64,000 nt of DNA from Mytilus galloprovincialis (Eukaryota > Mollusca > Bivalvia > Mytilida > Mytilidae): assembly GCF_965363235.1 (NCBI RefSeq), contig NC_134843.1:1240001-1304000 (forward strand). The letters run 5' to 3'. The notes beneath the pieces were generated by a model. The model had not been told where the DNA came from, did not search any database, and saw only the letters and a program-made list of their open reading frames with translations. Below, in pieces: positions 1 to 12,500 of the stretch; within the stretch, counting starts at the first letter, position 1; every line of letters starts with the position of its first letter. The translations under genes were made by a program, and so were the position numbers.

Positions 1-650
1 TGGAAATGGGGAATGTGTCAAAGAGACAACAACCCGACCAAATAAAAAACAACAGCAGAGGGTCACCAACAGGTCTTCAATGTAGCGAGAAATTCCCGCA
101 CTCGGAGGCGTCCTTCAGCTGGCCCCTAAACAAATATATACTAGTCCAGTGATAATGAACGCCATACTAATTTCCAAATTGTACACAAGAAACTAAAATT
201 AAAATAATACAAGACTAACAAAGGCCAGAGGCTCCTGACTTGGGACAGGCGCAAAAATGCGGCGGGGTTAAACATGTTTGTGAGATCTCAACCCTCCCCC
301 TATACCTCTAACCAAAGTAGAAAAGTAAACGCATAACAATACACACATTAAAATTCAGTTCAAGAGAAGTCCGAGTCTGATGTCAGAAGATGTAACCAAA
401 GAAAATAAACAAAATGACAATAATACATAAATAACAACAGACTACTAGCAGTTAACTGACATGCCAGCTCCAGACTTCAATTAAACTGACTGAAAGATTA
501 TGATTTCATCATATGAACATCAGGCACAATCCTTCCCGTTAGGGGTTTAGTATCATACCATCATAACATATATGAGAAGAACATAACCCGTGTCATGCCA
601 ACAACTGTTTTTAGAATAAATGTGTTTAGTTCCGATGCAAAGACCTAGTT
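1..650 (-). mobile_element. Penelope-like element, 3' tail only (copy A)
   Basis: Nearly identical to 20335-20980, the 3' untranslated tail of the Penelope-like copy at 20324-22335. Identity stops at about 650, just inside the place where the RT frame would end, so this is a very short 5'-truncated copy whose 3' end lies at or just beyond the left edge of the window. It sits in an intron or 3' flank of the Ig-superfamily gene, on the same strand as that gene. Confidence 0.8.
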
Positions 651-811
651 TGAATTCCTGGGAAAAAAATTGATTAACATTGTATGGATTTTACCCATTG
701 TTGAATGCTGTACGATGACCTATAGTTGCTAACTTCTACGTGTTTGTCATGTGGTGGGCATTTGTCTCATAGGCAAACATAAAATATCTTAAAATTGCAC
801 AAATTGGTTAC

Positions 812-1099
812 CTGGATTGATCATTTGTTTCAAGTGAATAAATTTTATTATACAACAATTGTTGTTGCAGATCTGTACTCCATATGTGCCAAAGTCGGAT
901 AAATTCTCAGCTATTATAAATGACGTGTAGTTGAATTTCAAATTGTCCCTCACTGTACGCTCCCATATATAACTAGTTTCGTCGATCCACGTTATGTTTG
1001 GTCCCACATCAGATACAACAGAAATTTCTACGACCTCTTTCTTATTGAGTGTTGTGAATATTTCACCATTCAAAACTGTCAGTTGTTTTGCTGGTCGAC
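812..1099 (-). CDS. Ig-superfamily gene exon 4: divergent Ig-like domain 3
   Basis: Acceptor ttgtatctgaag, donor gtaacc, phase 1 at both ends, 95 codons. It keeps the core tryptophan (NITWIDE) and the F-strand motif DFGTY, but the canonical cysteines are not in place: VVEISVVSD where the B-strand cysteine should be, and a shifted CNNNCC after DFGTY. It may be a cysteine-poor I- or V-like domain. Asn-glycosylation motifs are present (NIT, NYT, NLS). Confidence 0.65.
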
Positions 1100-3396
1100 C
1101 TTCAGATACAACAAGAATTAAAATTAACTTTGTTAAATTTTCCATAGGTTCTATAATCAAAATTGATCATTTATTTGATTTTGTCATCAACTTGAGCTTA
1201 AACATTGTGCATCCTCTGAATCATATATCGGTACTTGCCGTTTAGTAAAAAAGTCCAACTTGACATTGATATAATTGAGAAAAAAAAACAATATACTTTA
1301 ATATTAGGTTTAGCATGTGCTATGTACTTTTGAACATACACTAGTGCCATTCAATAACCTAGTATGTAGGCAAACAAACATTCCTAGATAATCAAGTGAG
1401 AGGTTAAGCTAGCTATAAAACCAGGTTTAATTTATTGTTCGTTTTCTACATGAGGAGGTGCCTGTGCCAATCAAGAGTATGACAGTTGTTTTACATTCGT
1501 TTTATGTGTTTGAGCTTACGGTTTTGCCATTTAATAAGGAATTTTCCATTTTGAATTTTTCTTGGCGTTGGGTATTTTTGTTGTTTTGTCCTGTATTAAG
1601 TCAGGAATATAGCCATTGTTATATTATAGTTCGTTATTGTTTGTGTTACATTTTAACGTTGTGTTTCTCTTGTGTCCTTTGTTTCCTCTTATATTTGAGT
1701 ATGACTTCACATTATTATAAGACGTGTCACGATGCTTTTCTATCCCAAATTCATATATTTAGTTTTGATGTTATATTTGTTTTATTTATAATTCTCATCG
1801 GATTTCGTCTTATGCTTAGTTCGTTTCTGTGTGTGTTACATTTTAATGTTGTGTCGTTGTTCTCCTCTTATATTTAATGCGTTTCCCTCAGTTTTAGTTT
1901 GTAACCAGAATTTCTTTTTTTCTATCGATTTATGAGTTTTGAACAGCAGTATATTACTGTTGCCTTTATTTGGTTTACTTTTTACTTTTACATGTACATA
2001 CAAATAAAAGCTAAACTCACACTGGACATTAATTATTCTGTCGATTCTTTGGAATCTTTGAGAGTCTGAGATATGATCAGCACGGCATCTATATTCTCCA
2101 GCATGTGATCGATTAACATGTTGTATTGTTAGAATGCTGCCTGTTCTGTACTGTCTGAATATATCAGTGTTGTATTTCCATACAAAGATGCATTCAGGAT
2201 AACATTTTGCCGAGCAGACAATCGAGACTGTTTCACCTTCTGTAACATTGTAAACGCTACCTGTAGGTAATGTTGTGATGTCCTCAGGTCCATCTGTTGC
2301 ACAAGTGTAAAAACGTTAAAAATAGCAATCTATGAATAATTGGCACGATTAATATTAACTTTTGATATAAATCATAATGTTGGGATCATGATTTCCACAA
2401 ATTTACATCATCAATGCTTCTTTCTTTTTCCTACAGTATATCATGATTTTGCAATGGTTATACTTTTTTACTGTGTAAAAAAAATATACTGAATTCCGAG
2501 GAAAACACAGATTCAATAGTATATTACTTGTTTAAGAATAGTAATTCTTATCTTCTCTAAATGTAGAGAAAATCGTATTTTCCCTCCCGAAAACTTTAAA
2601 TAAGTCCAATCATGAGTGAATTGAGCTTCTTAATTTATTTTCCTTACTTGAATGCTTTACCTGCATTGACGTTGTAGAATTTGATTGATTGATTGTTGGT
2701 TGCTTAACGTCCAGTGGCAAATATTTCATGCATATTCAGGACGATTGTAGAATTTGTATTTTTGTTTAGTTTTAATCACAAGTCGGTTTTCCGTTATTAG
2801 AATATCCTGTTCACAGATAATAGCGAATAAGTTCCCATCCCATCCCCCCTTTCCAAATGTGGGCCACAGAATTTAACTTATAACCGGGTTTGTACTACCA
2901 TGAACAATACGACAGGTACCACATGTGGGGCGGAAGCACCCGAGATCTCCTGCATTTTTGGTGGGGATTGTTTTTGAAGTTAGCAACGTCCATTGGCCAA
3001 TATTACGGGATAAAAAGGACGATGCTTATCCCTTAATATTGGCCAATGGACGTTGCTAACTTCAACTACCAATTATGTATTTTTAAGGTAGCTAAATCCA
3101 AGTGCAACATGTACATTGATCTGCAAAATTTTCTTATTTTCAAAGCAGCTAAATGCAAGAGGTCATAGACATTGAGCTGCAAAATTTTCTTATTTTAAAG
3201 GCAGTTCAGTACAACATAGACGTTGAGTTGCAAAAGTTTCTTATCATCTACATCCGATTTCACCTGGATAGATGCACTCTTGATAAAGCTAGTTGGTCTA
3301 GCGAAATATTGCGTTTATTTTCATCATTTTGTAAATATTTTAAACATTCTTATATTTACATACTAAATAGTGTGTTAAAATTACATTGTTAGGCAA

Positions 3397-3433
<37 letters not shown>

Positions 3434-6400
3434 CTTAGACCATTTTTACCTGTTTGAATGTTTTTTCACTAGTCATTTTTGGGACCCTTTATATGTTTGC
3501 TTTTGGTGTAAGCCCTGACTCCGTGTTGAAAATCGTACTCTGACCTATAATGGTTTACTTTTACAAATTTTAACTTAGATAAAGAGCACTAGTTGTCTCA
3601 TTGGCACTCATACCTCATCGTCTTATATCTATGAAGACAAGAAGGTGTTTCCGTACTTTCGGAGTGTATTAAAATATAAAGACAAGTATACTAAGACATG
3701 AAGTCAAGAAGGTGTCTTCATACCTCCAGAGTATATCAACATTGGAAGTCAAAATGGTTTTTCCATACTTTCTGAGTTTATCAATATATGAATATTAAAA
3801 AGAAGATGTGGTATGATTGCCAATGAGACAAGTTGACAACACTCTACAATAGACCAAATGACACAGAAATTAAAAAGGTGTTACCATACTTTCAGAGTAT
3901 ATAATATCAAGATTTGAAGACAAGAAGGTTTTTCCATACTTTCGGGGTATATCAAGTTCAGTAGAGGAAACTAACACATAAAGTCCGGACTTTTCTTCCG
4001 TATGCATTGTTAAATTATTGGAACTATTTTTATCAGTATCGTTACATCTTTTTTCTTATATAAACAAAGAGATTGAAGATACACTTTAGAACAATAGCTT
4101 TTAACTTCCTTTGAACAGGCGTTTTCTCTCTCTTTCTTTCAATAATACAATACTGTTATCTAAAGACATCCCCAATGAAACAGGAAAAGTGAATTTCCAA
4201 CGGTAAAACTTTTCGGACAAAAAATGATTTTTTTTCTATTTTGTCTATTTAATCCATTGAATATTTGTTATTGTTCAGTACATTAAGGACAGTTTTAAAA
4301 TTTAGGAGCATGGTGAAAAAATAAACAATATGCATAATAAAGACATGTATATGAATTTTTTACTAGATTATATGCTCCATATCAATATGATAGATTATAT
4401 GCTCCATATCAATATGATAGATTATATGCTCCATATCAATATGATAACCTATATAGATGTCTTGTTGTTTCTGTCGGTTGGTTTCTGTATAGTTTATTTC
4501 AACAACACATCATATGTGTGTTCATATTAGGAAAGAGGGGGAGGACAGGGGGTACCCTTCTCCCTTCTCCCACCCCTCTTCTCCTTTCTCCTACCCCCGT
4601 TCTCCTTTCTCCCATTAGAAAAAAAATCACCTTTTGAGATATTTTTTCTTGAAATATTAGAAAATTTTTTAATAGGAGAGATATTCTATTTTTTCTCCTT
4701 TCTCCCAGCCTTCCTCTCCTTTCTCCTACCCCTTTCTCCTTTCTCCTACCCCCTTTCTCCCTGTCTCCCTTACCCCTGTCCTCCCCCTCATAGAAGTTCA
4801 AGTCCTTTGAGGAATTGAAAACTAAGTTGTAAATGTTTTTTTCTGAAATACTTTTGGGTTAGAAAAGAAAATATATACGTATTTTACAAAAAAAAAATTA
4901 AATATGAAAATGTACAACAACGGCAAGTATCTTATAATAAATTAAATGTGTATACTCACAGTATGGATCCAGAGTAATGACGTTGCTGATGGGAGATAAC
5001 TCTCCTATTTCATTGGACGCTTGACAGGACACATTTTTGCCCTTATCGGAATGGGCGATATCAAGGAAAGAGTCCATAGAGTGTCTATAGTTGTAATTAT
5101 ATTTATATCCAATGTTTTGCGATAAATTTGACGGAGTACCTTTATATCTTGAGTAGCAACTAAACTGAATGCGTTCTCCCACAAAAAGTTGTTTGTCATA
5201 AGTGAGAACTGGTTTCGATAAGGTGCCTGCAATATAAAGATTTTGTCCTAAATATGCAATATAAGACAAATTATGTATACTGGTTACCAACGAACTCTCC
5301 ACTCTCCACTAGATTTGAACATCTTAACCTCCGGTGATACGTCTTTAACTAATGTTGAAAATGAAAGAATTGTAAAGAATATATTGGAATTTATTAAGCA
5401 TGTTAAGAGTATAAAAGGTTTCTAATTGTGTAATATAGCATATTATAATACATTGTAAATACATGCATATTGTGTATAACCATTCACATCCGATATCACA
5501 CACCATCTTTTCATAGTTGCAATATCTATATTTATCTTATCTCTTGTAGATTTATGAGGATATGATTGGTTAATAGACTATACATGGTGACTATATATAT
5601 TTGATATTGGGTGTCCTAAAAAATAAATGGTTAGTTACCATAGTTGGTAAGCACCCATATGGGGTTTATAGTAAGGAGTAACTTCTCTTTTAAAACAAAA
5701 ATGAAATCTAAAAGGTTCAAACAGACGAACAAATTAATAATGAACGATTGAAACACACTCATAAAACAAATTTAAAGCTATCTTGTTGGTATTGTTGGTA
5801 TTTGTTTTGTATAGACAAATGGAAGTAGGTTCTTTAATATGTTTAAACTAAGTATTGAAGACATAATCCGTTTAATTGGCATGCCGCTAGTCTAAGTACC
5901 ACAGATAGTCGGTAAGATAAATTCGCTACACGGTGCGCTAGTGACCTAATTAATACGAGATATATGGGGTCAGTAAATTACATATATCTCGTATTAGGTA
6001 ACTAACACACTATGTAACTAATAATATATATAATGAATTGTTTGTATGCATGCTTTGTAAATATTCTATTGTTATAAATTGTTATGGGAGAAGACTATAT
6101 AAGTTTGACTAACTTGTGTCTCATCCCTTTTGCATATTTAGGCAAATAAAATATGTTTAAACTAAAGATTTGGTTTTGTTTGTATGATAGGATATGATAA
6201 GATAATAATAAGTCAAAGAAAAAAAGACTGCATTATTGGAAATCGAAGAAAGACACAGCATATTTGCAAAAATATTAAAGGAAAACTAACGATTATGACG
6301 CGATTCCTGAAGCTTTTTAACAAAGGTTCCTAAATGATAGTCATCGTTTGAAAGATTGATTTACTAACTTACTGTTAAAGAAAATGAAATGTTAAAGGCA

Positions 6401-7975
6401 CAATAGCTGTCACATTCATATTTACCGATTTGGCTCAAATTCTCATATTTGATTTATAACCATGTAAAATATTTATCCAAATTATAAAAAAGTATAAAAT
6501 AAACAATTTATAGGGCATGGGCTAGATAATATATAGCTTCGCTTCGTATGTATTTAAGTCTTGACACCCGAGTTGACATATGTTAATCGTCGATTTTACC
6601 TGTATACGAGTGATTTTTAGTGTATCGAATCAGTCAATTAAATGTTTTGCATTTGTTTCACTTTCAATGTTGAAACTATGTTCATTTAAATAACCAAAAC
6701 CGTTAAACTTATCTAGTTCAGGGGTTAAATTGAAGTTCACAAGAATACGGATTCAATGAAGTCGATTTATTCACTTGCAAGTGAATTATTCATCATGAAT
6801 GTTTCTTCGATTAGTATGACAAAATTGAACCATACTAGTGCTAAGAGAATTATTACTTCACTAATTCACTTTCATTAATGAGTGAAAAAAATAATAAATC
6901 ATACTTTCGTTTTTTAATATATCTCGTAGGTAGTCCCCCTTGGTGGATGCCACTGCTGGTGGGGTTTCAATTCCCCTAGGGTATCACCAGCCCAGTAGTC
7001 AGCCCTTATGTGCCGACATCAGTTATCATTGATATGGTCATATTTATAAATTAACTGTTTTAAAATACACAACTTTAGAATTTTTGAAAAAAAACTAAGG
7101 CTTTTCTACCTCAGGAATAGATTACCTTGGCTGTGTTTGGAAAAACTTTTAACTTCATACTTTATTTGGCCTTTTTCACTTTTTAGGAATCGAGCGTCAC
7201 TGGCGTAAATATGAAAAAGAATACTGGTGTCTGTGATGATTTTATTATTAATTTATGTCGCATATTGCCAAAGATGTTTCTCCGTCGTAGCTACTAGATC
7301 GTTCGTTACCTTTTACTCGAGAACACCCTAGGTAGACTCATCTTTTTAACTTGATCGAATCAGGAAAACACAAAACATAATAGAAATTGTTTTCCTTTTA
7401 ACTCATGACAAGGACTTAACGCGATAAAACCTATATCAGAGATGACATATAAATGTATATTTAATGCAGTAATATCATAAACAGTTCAGGAAAACACATA
7501 TGGAATACCAAGGAAATACTTAGTCTGTATATTTTGGTACAATTTACGTTTTGACTTTTGAAATGTTTACTTCTGAGAGTAAATTAAACCTACTCCTATA
7601 AGGGACGACATCAAAAGTTCAATGAAGGATAAAAAACTTAATTCACATAGTTTTTTCACTGACCCTCACACCCTCCCCCCCCCCTCTTAACTTAATTTGG
7701 GAAAAGTTGATTGACCAATAGGGATATATGTAAAATCGATTTTAGATTAACAAAACTTGCAGCAATGTTGACCCCCACCCCCACCCCCAAACTATTTGAT
7801 TTAATTTTTTTTTTCATCGATCTTTTGATGTCGTCCCTAAATCGTTAATATATATTCTTTCGAGTAATGTATTTCTGAGTACGATAAATAATAGTACTGA
7901 CATACCTGACACAGAGCCTACCAAGAAACAACTCAGAGAATCCAGAACAAAAAATACTGTAAACAAATAATTCAT
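812..7975 (-). CDS. Immunoglobulin-superfamily secreted or membrane protein, 5' part (4 exons, continues beyond left edge)
   Basis: Spliced model built by eye: exon 1 7975-7906, exon 2 5226-4960, exon 3 2293-2021, exon 4 1099-812. Exon 1 encodes a 23-residue hydrophobic signal peptide beginning MNYLFTVFFVLDSL. Exons 2-4 each hold one Ig-like domain. Every junction is phase 1 and uses AG acceptors and GT donors (gtatgt, gtgagt, gtgagt, gtaacc), which is the classic Ig-exon arrangement. Joined codons read sensibly, and exon lengths are 70, 267, 273 and 288 nt. The last exon still has a donor, so the gene goes on to the left; any membrane segment must lie there. Extracellular recognition or adhesion is inferred from the domains. 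I cannot assign an ortholog, and further exons in the long introns could have been missed. Confidence 0.72.
1160..2015. other. Intron of the Ig gene, with old repeat fragments
   Basis: No exon recognised. About 1490-1570 resembles a dispersed block also seen at 54600-54710 and 56390-56480 (all containing ttttgccattt). The plus-strand open frame at 1458-1877 is AT/T-rich and shows no domain. Confidence 0.4.
2021..2293 (-). CDS. Ig-superfamily gene exon 3: Ig-like domain 2
   Basis: Acceptor gcaacag, donor gtgagt, phase 1 at both ends. The translation contains EGETVSIVCSAKCYPEC, then FVWKYN (the core tryptophan), then VNRSHAGEYRCRADH, a textbook B-C-F strand pattern. Two extra cysteines next to the first core cysteine could form a second bridge. 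Confidence 0.8.
2683..2747 (+). repeat. Dispersed repeat fragment (gattgattgttggttgctt type)
   Basis: The block ttgcttaacgtccagtggca followed by an aggacga tail is a divergent relative of each arm of the palindrome at 2974-3065. Confidence 0.4.
2974..3065. repeat. Long near-perfect palindrome (hairpin), about 38-bp arms
   Basis: ttgaagttagcaacgtccat... at 2974 is mirrored as its reverse complement ending at 3065, with a loop of about 14 bases around 3013-3026. It lies in the intron between Ig exons 2 and 3. The arms are related to the repeat at 2683, suggesting a head-to-head duplication. Confidence 0.75.
3400..3432. repeat. (TA)n microsatellite
   Basis: Uninterrupted ta dinucleotides, about 16 units. 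Confidence 0.95.
3435..3640 (-). repeat. R1 dispersed repeat, partial
   Basis: Minus-orientation copy: contains gttgaaaatcgta, gacctata and ttgtctcattggcactcata, matching copies at 17545, 19290 and 22545. Confidence 0.6.
3797..3870 (+). repeat. R1 dispersed repeat, short fragment
   Basis: gatgtggtatgattgccaat begins the plus-orientation R1 consensus. Around it (3635-3960) is a loose tandem of 'gaagacaagaaggtgtttcc..atactttc' units. Confidence 0.55.
4363..4448. repeat. 27-bp tandem repeat, 3 copies
   Basis: Three copies of a unit beginning agattatatgctccatatca. The small open frame across it (repeated IDYMLHINM) is a by-product. Confidence 0.85.
4533..4792. repeat. Polypyrimidine tract (ttctcctttctccca units)
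   Basis: Strand-asymmetric C/T-rich repeats on both sides of an AT-rich centre (about 4615-4690). It could adopt triplex (H-DNA) structure. The minus-strand open frame is a Gly/Arg/Glu-rich low-complexity artefact. Confidence 0.7.
4960..5226 (-). CDS. Ig-superfamily gene exon 2: Ig-like domain 1
   Basis: Acceptor tattgcag, donor gtgagt, phase 1 at both ends, 89 codons. It shows the Ig cysteine pair: GERIQFSC in the B strand and SDKGKNVSCQASN in the F strand. The segment SPISNVITLDPY leads into the next domain. Confidence 0.75.
5951..5996. repeat. Perfect 16-bp inverted repeat, 14-nt loop
   Basis: taatacgagatatatg at 5951-5966 and its exact complement at 5981-5996. Confidence 0.85.
7105..7255 (+). 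repeat. R2 dispersed repeat
   Basis: Shares tcaggaatagattacctt, tactttatttggccttttt and gagcgtcactggcg with copies at 48125, 55780 and 57800, all in the same orientation. Confidence 0.65.
7906..7975 (-). CDS. Ig-superfamily gene exon 1: start codon and signal peptide
   Basis: ATG at 7975 (minus), followed by a hydrophobic run ending LVGSVS, then one base of a split glycine codon before donor GTATGT. Its phase matches the next Ig exon. It is too short to show as a long open frame. Confidence 0.65.
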
Positions 7976-8423
7976 TTTCGACGGAATTTATTTACACTAG
8001 TCCATTTAACTATCATATAATTAGATAATGAGGAAGTTGAAATATTCAAGTATTTTTAATGTATCACCACTTGTTAGAACACTTCTCTATGGGCCTTTGT
8101 TTCCGACTAACTTTTAATGCAATTGATGTTATAAGAAATTAATATAAAACAATGGCCTTAATACAATGATCAGGAAGAAACGCCTGGAATTGTCACCGAC
8201 TGTTATATAATTTCTATGAAAACTTTTTCTCATTTTTTTAATCATTAGTCATGTGTCTGTAATATTTTATTCTCCGGCATCAGCCCTAAAACGGATAAAT
8301 CAGCATGTGCAATACTGATTACGTTGCCCTATTGATAAAAAAATAAGAGTTGATATTGCTTTTCGGACAGGGCCAGTACAAAAAAAACCAGGCCAAATAC
8401 GGAAAAAAAGCCGTATTTGACCA

Positions 8424-8560
8424 TGGGAATTGAGAATGAAAATGGAGAATGTTTAAAAGGGACAACAAGCCGATCAAAGGGCAAACAGAAACCGAAGGCC
8501 ACAAAGGGTCTTCACCACAGCGATGAAAATCCTACGTCCGAACCCTATGCTACAAGTTGT
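8424..8560 (-). repeat. Old relic of the Penelope-like 3' tail
   Basis: attgagaatgaaaatggaga, then gggacaacaagccgatcaaa and gggtcttcaccacagcgatg, parallel the tail at 20327-20420 at lower identity. The open frame here is not a gene. Confidence 0.55.
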
Positions 8561-9243
8561 ACAAATTTTACACATGATAACAGAGACATATACACACACT
8601 CTGTAAACAAATCGCGCGTATGGCGTTTCAAATTATTAGCCTGGTACCTTTAATAATTGTGATAATATATTAAACTGACGAAAGGAGAGGGACGACAGTA
8701 AACACGTCATTTTCTGGTATAAAAAAAATTGAATATAATAGTGGGTTTTATTTAACTCTACATCTAAACTTTGTTTTGATGAATTACATCAATTGATACA
8801 TCACAAAGTATTTCAAACATGCAAGACTGTTGTTACTCAATCAACTCCGTTATATCAACGGATATTTAAAAACGCATGGTAAAACTTGCGAGATTGTTAC
8901 TGAGTCAATTCCATTATATCAACCGATCAAAAGTATTTCAAAACTTTGAGATTGTTACCTAGTCAATTCCATTACTTCAACTGATAAAAAAGTATCTCAA
9001 AACTTCCTCCTTTTGGCGTTCATGCAATTCCCTTGATTTTTTTGTCTTTTTGATCGATTTATGAGATATGAATTACAGTAGACTACTGTTCTCTTATAGA
9101 ACAACTGTGACACCAGAAACAATGCATATGTGATAGTTTGTTCCTCAAGATTATTTAACTTTGGTACCGGACATAATGCTTATTTGATATTCTAATATTG
9201 TATAGAATTACAAATAATTAAGCAGACTAACATCTTTTATGAA

Positions 9244-9249
9244 TTTATT
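9244..9249 (-). terminator. Candidate polyadenylation signal of the CHST15-like gene
   Basis: AATAAA on the minus strand 34 nt after the stop codon. This would mean a very short 3' UTR, so a more distal signal may be used instead. Confidence 0.35.
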
Positions 9250-9282
9250 CTATAAGTAAATATATTTAAGATTAGCAAAGTA

Positions 9283-9524
9283 TTAGCCAGCCACCTTTTT
9301 CCTCAGCATTCGTTGTACATATTCCTCATAAGACACCTTTGACCACGCGAAGGATGGATCGTTTAGTAGTTGTGGTAACATTTTGGTGTACGGATCGTAA
9401 AGACTGTACAACATTTCTCGTGTTGCATTTAACATAGGTTCGTACTGCTTGCCTCCCTTTGTCTTGTTCCTGATTTTTGTTAACAACAATCCGTATTTCT
9501 TCATTTCTGCTGGTGACAACGTGG
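9283..9524 (-). CDS. CHST15: CHST15-like exon 8: C-terminus and stop
   Basis: Acceptor attttgtag. 79 codons then TAA at 9285-9283. MLYSLYDPYTKMLPQLLNDP and FAWSK match the family's C-terminal 'FY.PFN..L...L.D..F.W' block. Confidence 0.82.
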
Positions 9525-12500
9525 CTACAAAATAGTCGTTATTAGTGATTACACGTTCAGAAATACAATTCTAGGTACAGTCTCTGGTTTGAGATTAGCA
9601 TGTAGTATCATGAAAAGTAACTGTTCGAACAGGTTTATACTACTGTTGCCTATATTTAGGATCAGCTGTGATTTAATTACTTTAGTATAAATTCTAAACT
9701 AGTTCTAGCTAGGTGATTACAAGTTAAATTTAAAGAAAGCTACATATTCACAAAGTACAGCTATAATTTAAAAAAAACTAGAATTTTCTAATGCCAACGC
9801 CGCAACAAGGGGTGGAAAAAATGAAATGTTGATGTCCATGTGTGCCTATATACATCCTTGTAAGCGCCTACATCCTTTTCTGATACATTTAGATTTGTTT
9901 GAAAGTAAGATTCATAACAAAACATGGATGAATATAAGAAGTAGCGTTTCATTTTTTTCTGTCTCTTCTTACCCTAGACCTACAATTGATGTGAGATAAC
10001 ATAATTCTTGGTTTTATTCTTCTTAATATTAACTTTCCTGCCAGTGTTGCTGTTGAATCCGTATTTTCCGGAACTGTATTGACTTATCCATGATTATTAT
10101 ACTTTATTTTTTTTACATTATCAGCCTCATTTTGGGAAAAGGATGTAATTCGAAATATCTTCTTTTGATTTATATTTTATACTTGTCTTTAGTCCCCCAA
10201 ACCTAAGTCAGGTATATAACCTAAGTCAGGTATACTACACTGCGGAATTGTCATATTTTTTGTTGGTTTTATTTTACGTAATTTGATCATGTCAGACATT
10301 CAAATCAAATGAAATATTTGATTTTTACTCACACAGTCCGAGAAATTTGAATATTCTGTTTAATACTTCCTCTTTGTTGGTGACATACTCTTCCATTTTG
10401 ATGAAGATAAATTGTTCTCTTGGAAATACATCCAGCCATTCTTTGATGTATAAGTAATACATACTGTTCAGTAACCGCACCTGTAAAACAATGATGTGGT
10501 TTAAGAAAGGAGTCATGTAATAATACACAAGTTGCTTTAAATTCTAATAAAGATAGAATATGTCTTTTAAGCCTTCAAAAGTCAGGCATGCATATTGTAA
10601 GTCATATCATAGTGTTGCCGACACAGAAATAACAGTATAATGGCAAACATAGGGATGCCCTTAATCCAAGGGAAAAACCAAGAGCTCTAACAAATTAAGC
10701 AAAAATGAAATGGAAAACAACTGTCATAGTCTTGACTTGGTACAGCCATTTCCTTATTTAGCGCATTAACCTGTTTTTACAGCTTGCTAATTTTCTAGAC
10801 CTCTAAAGACCACATGAGTTAGAGTTCAAGCCGATTCATCGTAGTATTTTTGTATAAATTGTAGCACTAAGGTTAAGATTGAGGGCACATAACATGGGTC
10901 AGAGTTCAAGGCAATTGATCTTACCTTTGTAGAGATTGTTGCACGGAGGTCAGGATCTAGGACACACTGTCTGTCACCTTTCAAAGCCTTACATTCCATG
11001 AATTTATCAATAGCAAAATTCATTGTCTCGTGGAAAGCAAACTTATCATACTTTTTATCTTTGTTGAAAAAATGGTAACTTGAATACATTCTGAAAGAAA
11101 AAGATGATTGCATCTTACAAATCAAATAATTTGACTTTCGATACGTGTCAATTTCAGCGATGAAGTAAATGCAAAACAGAATGCAGAATGCTATAACTTC
11201 ACTTTTGCCTAAGGGAGTTAGATCTTAATTCCTACTTATATCTTAAATTATTAAGGAAAGGGCAATAAACAGCTTGAAAAATACCAAATAGTTGCCATCA
11301 CATCGGTTGTAAATCATTTAGTACTCTATGTGTGACGTGTAGCCTAAACAAATTATACCAATAGCATAACCCAGATTAGTTATTCCGATAAACAGGGATT
11401 GCACATGTAAACCTCATACTAAGCACGTTTGCTGACTTCTTGTTGACATAGCAAAAGAAAACCCATCAACTTATGAATGTCATGCGTCCACAGCGCTTTT
11501 CTTGATTTACTTCATTAGGAACATCAAAGCTAAATAATTGAAAGGCAGCTTGAAGGATATGTAAAAATTGTACAGTCGACGAACTCAATCACCAAAAGTA
11601 CAATATATTATAAGTATAATAATTACCAAATCAAGATAAGGTCATTTTTTCCAGAGGAAGTTGTTTTAGTCGTAAGCTTACCTTTCTATCGGGTCTCGTA
11701 ATGTGACAATGAACTTTGTCTTAGGAAGCACATGGCGGATAAGATGAGGAACCAACACTTTAGGTTTTGTTAGGTAAGTATTTTGTGGTATACGGTTCCA
11801 TAAATACAACATCCATAAATAGGTAGGTGACCCTTCTCCTAAATACAAATAAATAAATAAAGTATATAAGTACAGTTTTAAGAATAACACTTGTTTTGTT
11901 TTTGTTAAGCTGACCAATTTAAACAGAGACATTAGTTTGATTTCTACAGTGTAATTCCAAGATAACAGACGTTCGTCTTGGGAATCATGTCTACCGTAAG
12001 TAATATTTTTTACTGAAATATGTACGTATATGGAGAGGTGTGAAACCGTGACAAAGGTTCTAAACCTAAAGCTTAATATAGATCAAAGGTCTTTGCAATC
12101 GATAATTGCAACGGAAAAAATGAACATTGAATGAATTAAATTCTGAATGTATATATCAATTTATATGCAGAAACATTACCTCCTGTGCATTTAAATTCTT
12201 GGGACTTATGCCCTTTCAGTCGACTTTATAAACCCTATTATATTAAATCGAAGAATCGTTTTAAAAAGAGTCGTTAGCATTCATATTCGTGTTCACTAAT
12301 TGGACTAAAATTCTCATACTGTTATATAGCATACTAAATCGTATATCTAAATAACAATATGTCTGGAAAATAAACAATGAACAAAGCATGGACTCGATAA
12401 ATATATCAGCGTAATTAAGAAAAACTTGTATATCTAAACCACAAAAATAGAGCACACAGCCAATCAAATGAAGCGCTTTATATTATCGACAATGACACTG

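Larger units (their letters stand above)
5303..7904. other. First intron of the Ig gene
   Basis: No further exon recognised. It holds a perfect 16-bp inverted repeat (5951-5996), an R2 fragment at 7105-7255 and C-rich runs near 7671-7790. Confidence 0.4.

Noticed and set aside
1458..1877. Plus-strand open frame of 139 codons
   Set aside because: T-rich, no start context or domain, opposite to and inside an intron of the Ig gene, with repeat fragments at its start.
4499..4801. Gly/Arg/Glu-rich minus open frame
   Set aside because: Read-through of the polypyrimidine tract; low complexity only.
6930..7040. Possible tRNA-like sequence (ggggtttcaattcccc)
   Set aside because: A TPsiC-like stem can be drawn but no matching acceptor, D or anticodon arms were found.
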